Part shown: one piece after another, positions 63,772-64,000 of the stretch
Layout of the letters: each line of letters begins with the position of its first letter
Numbering within the stretch: position 1 is the stretch's first letter
Source of the DNA: Prorocentrum cordatum
Lineage: Eukaryota > Sar > Dinophyceae > Prorocentrales > Prorocentraceae
NCBI GenBank assembly: GCA_963575745.1
Contig: CAUYUJ010003958.1
Coordinates: 296,658-360,657 of the forward strand
Direction of reading: 5' to 3'
Length of the DNA: 64,000 bases
Position numbers and translations under genes: made by a program
Notes under the pieces: model-generated
The model's database searches: none
Seen by the model: the letters and a program-made list of their open reading frames with translations, nothing else
What the model was told of the DNA's origin: nothing

Positions 63772-64000
63772 ATGGCCGCGGCCACCAGCAGCAGCAGCAG
63801 CCCATTGGGCCCCGCAGCAGCGGGGCCTCGGGGCCGACTGTCGGCAGTGTTTACAGCGAAATCTGGGAAGGTTTGGCGACCTGTGGGTGGTCAGGCAGAA
63901 CCCTGGAAGGGCCCTTGGGCCCTTGTGCCAGAGGGCGCCCCCGCAGCAGCGGGGGCTGCGCCGCCTGGCGTTTCAAGCTCAGCAGCGGCGGCGCGATCAG
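63772..64000 (+). CDS. Start of a further hairpin-rich gene, cut by the window end
   Basis: ATG 63772 (MAAATSSSSSPLGPAAAGPR) stays open to the last base. It reads Ala/Ser/Pro/Gly-rich sequence with SAVFTAKSGKVWRPVGGQAE between two GC hairpins (63808 and 63937). The pyrimidine tract before it resembles that before the 41582 gene. Confidence 0.45.
   Translation, partial: MAAATSSSSSPLGPAAAGPRGRLSAVFTAKSGKVWRPVGGQAEPWKGPWALVPEGAPAAAGAAPPGVSSSAAAARS

Overview
The window is nuclear DNA of a dinoflagellate. The strongest evidence is an exact 22-nt copy of the conserved dinoflagellate spliced-leader (DinoSL) exon on the minus strand at 9156-9177. Two further SL relics lie at 26116-26132 (minus) and 47813-47833 (plus). 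Two inferred introns have GA-AG and GC-AG ends, which fits a dinoflagellate, as do the GC-rich unique sequence, the simple repeats and the decayed transposon genes. The genus cannot be decided from the sequence. No tRNA, rRNA, CRISPR array, plastid or mitochondrial gene was recognised.

Layout. 1-16.5 kb is almost gene-free: a palindromic MITE with TA target duplication (1124-1320) and a degenerate relative, other inverted repeats, a CCCTATAG octamer minisatellite (4.2-5.05 kb), triplet repeats, an SL-bearing intronless ORF (7893-9092, minus) and a 24-nt-period repeat ORF (14041-15105). 16.6-19.1 kb (plus) holds an ORF with a membrane segment and an internal ubiquitin-like domain. 19.1-22.1 kb is repeat: (AGT)n, a 371-bp tandem duplication and an AT-rich 228-bp satellite. 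24-25.1 kb (minus) is a leucine-rich-repeat pseudogene. 27.6-31.8 kb (plus) is a dead non-LTR retrotransposon with an endonuclease and a reverse transcriptase.

33-47 kb (plus) carries seven or more intron-poor ORFs of unknown function, with mosaic duplications among them. 48-56.5 kb (minus) carries a decayed Tnp2-like transposase and three small genes, each ending in a basic nuclear-localisation-like tail. 57-64 kb (plus) carries further copies of the 33-47 kb families. It includes a two-exon gene of about 1,481 codons joining an OTU-type protease motif to a DDE transposase-like domain.

The most striking signal is a family of short GC-rich hairpins: 6-10 bp stems around a fixed AGCA or AGTA loop, core GCAGCAGC. 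I count about 57 copies, all in 33.2-46.9 and 57.4-64 kb, all in the same orientation, in all three reading frames of the ORFs as well as between genes. The stems differ from copy to copy but stay paired through compensatory and G:U changes. A second hairpin family (CTCTGYGACAGAG) sits 250-550 bp upstream of three plus-strand ORFs. A third, AT-rich one lies between the minus-strand genes. I read the plus-strand block as a mobile-element-rich array whose genes host a co-oriented palindromic element, comparable in principle to the in-ORF palindromic elements of Rickettsia.
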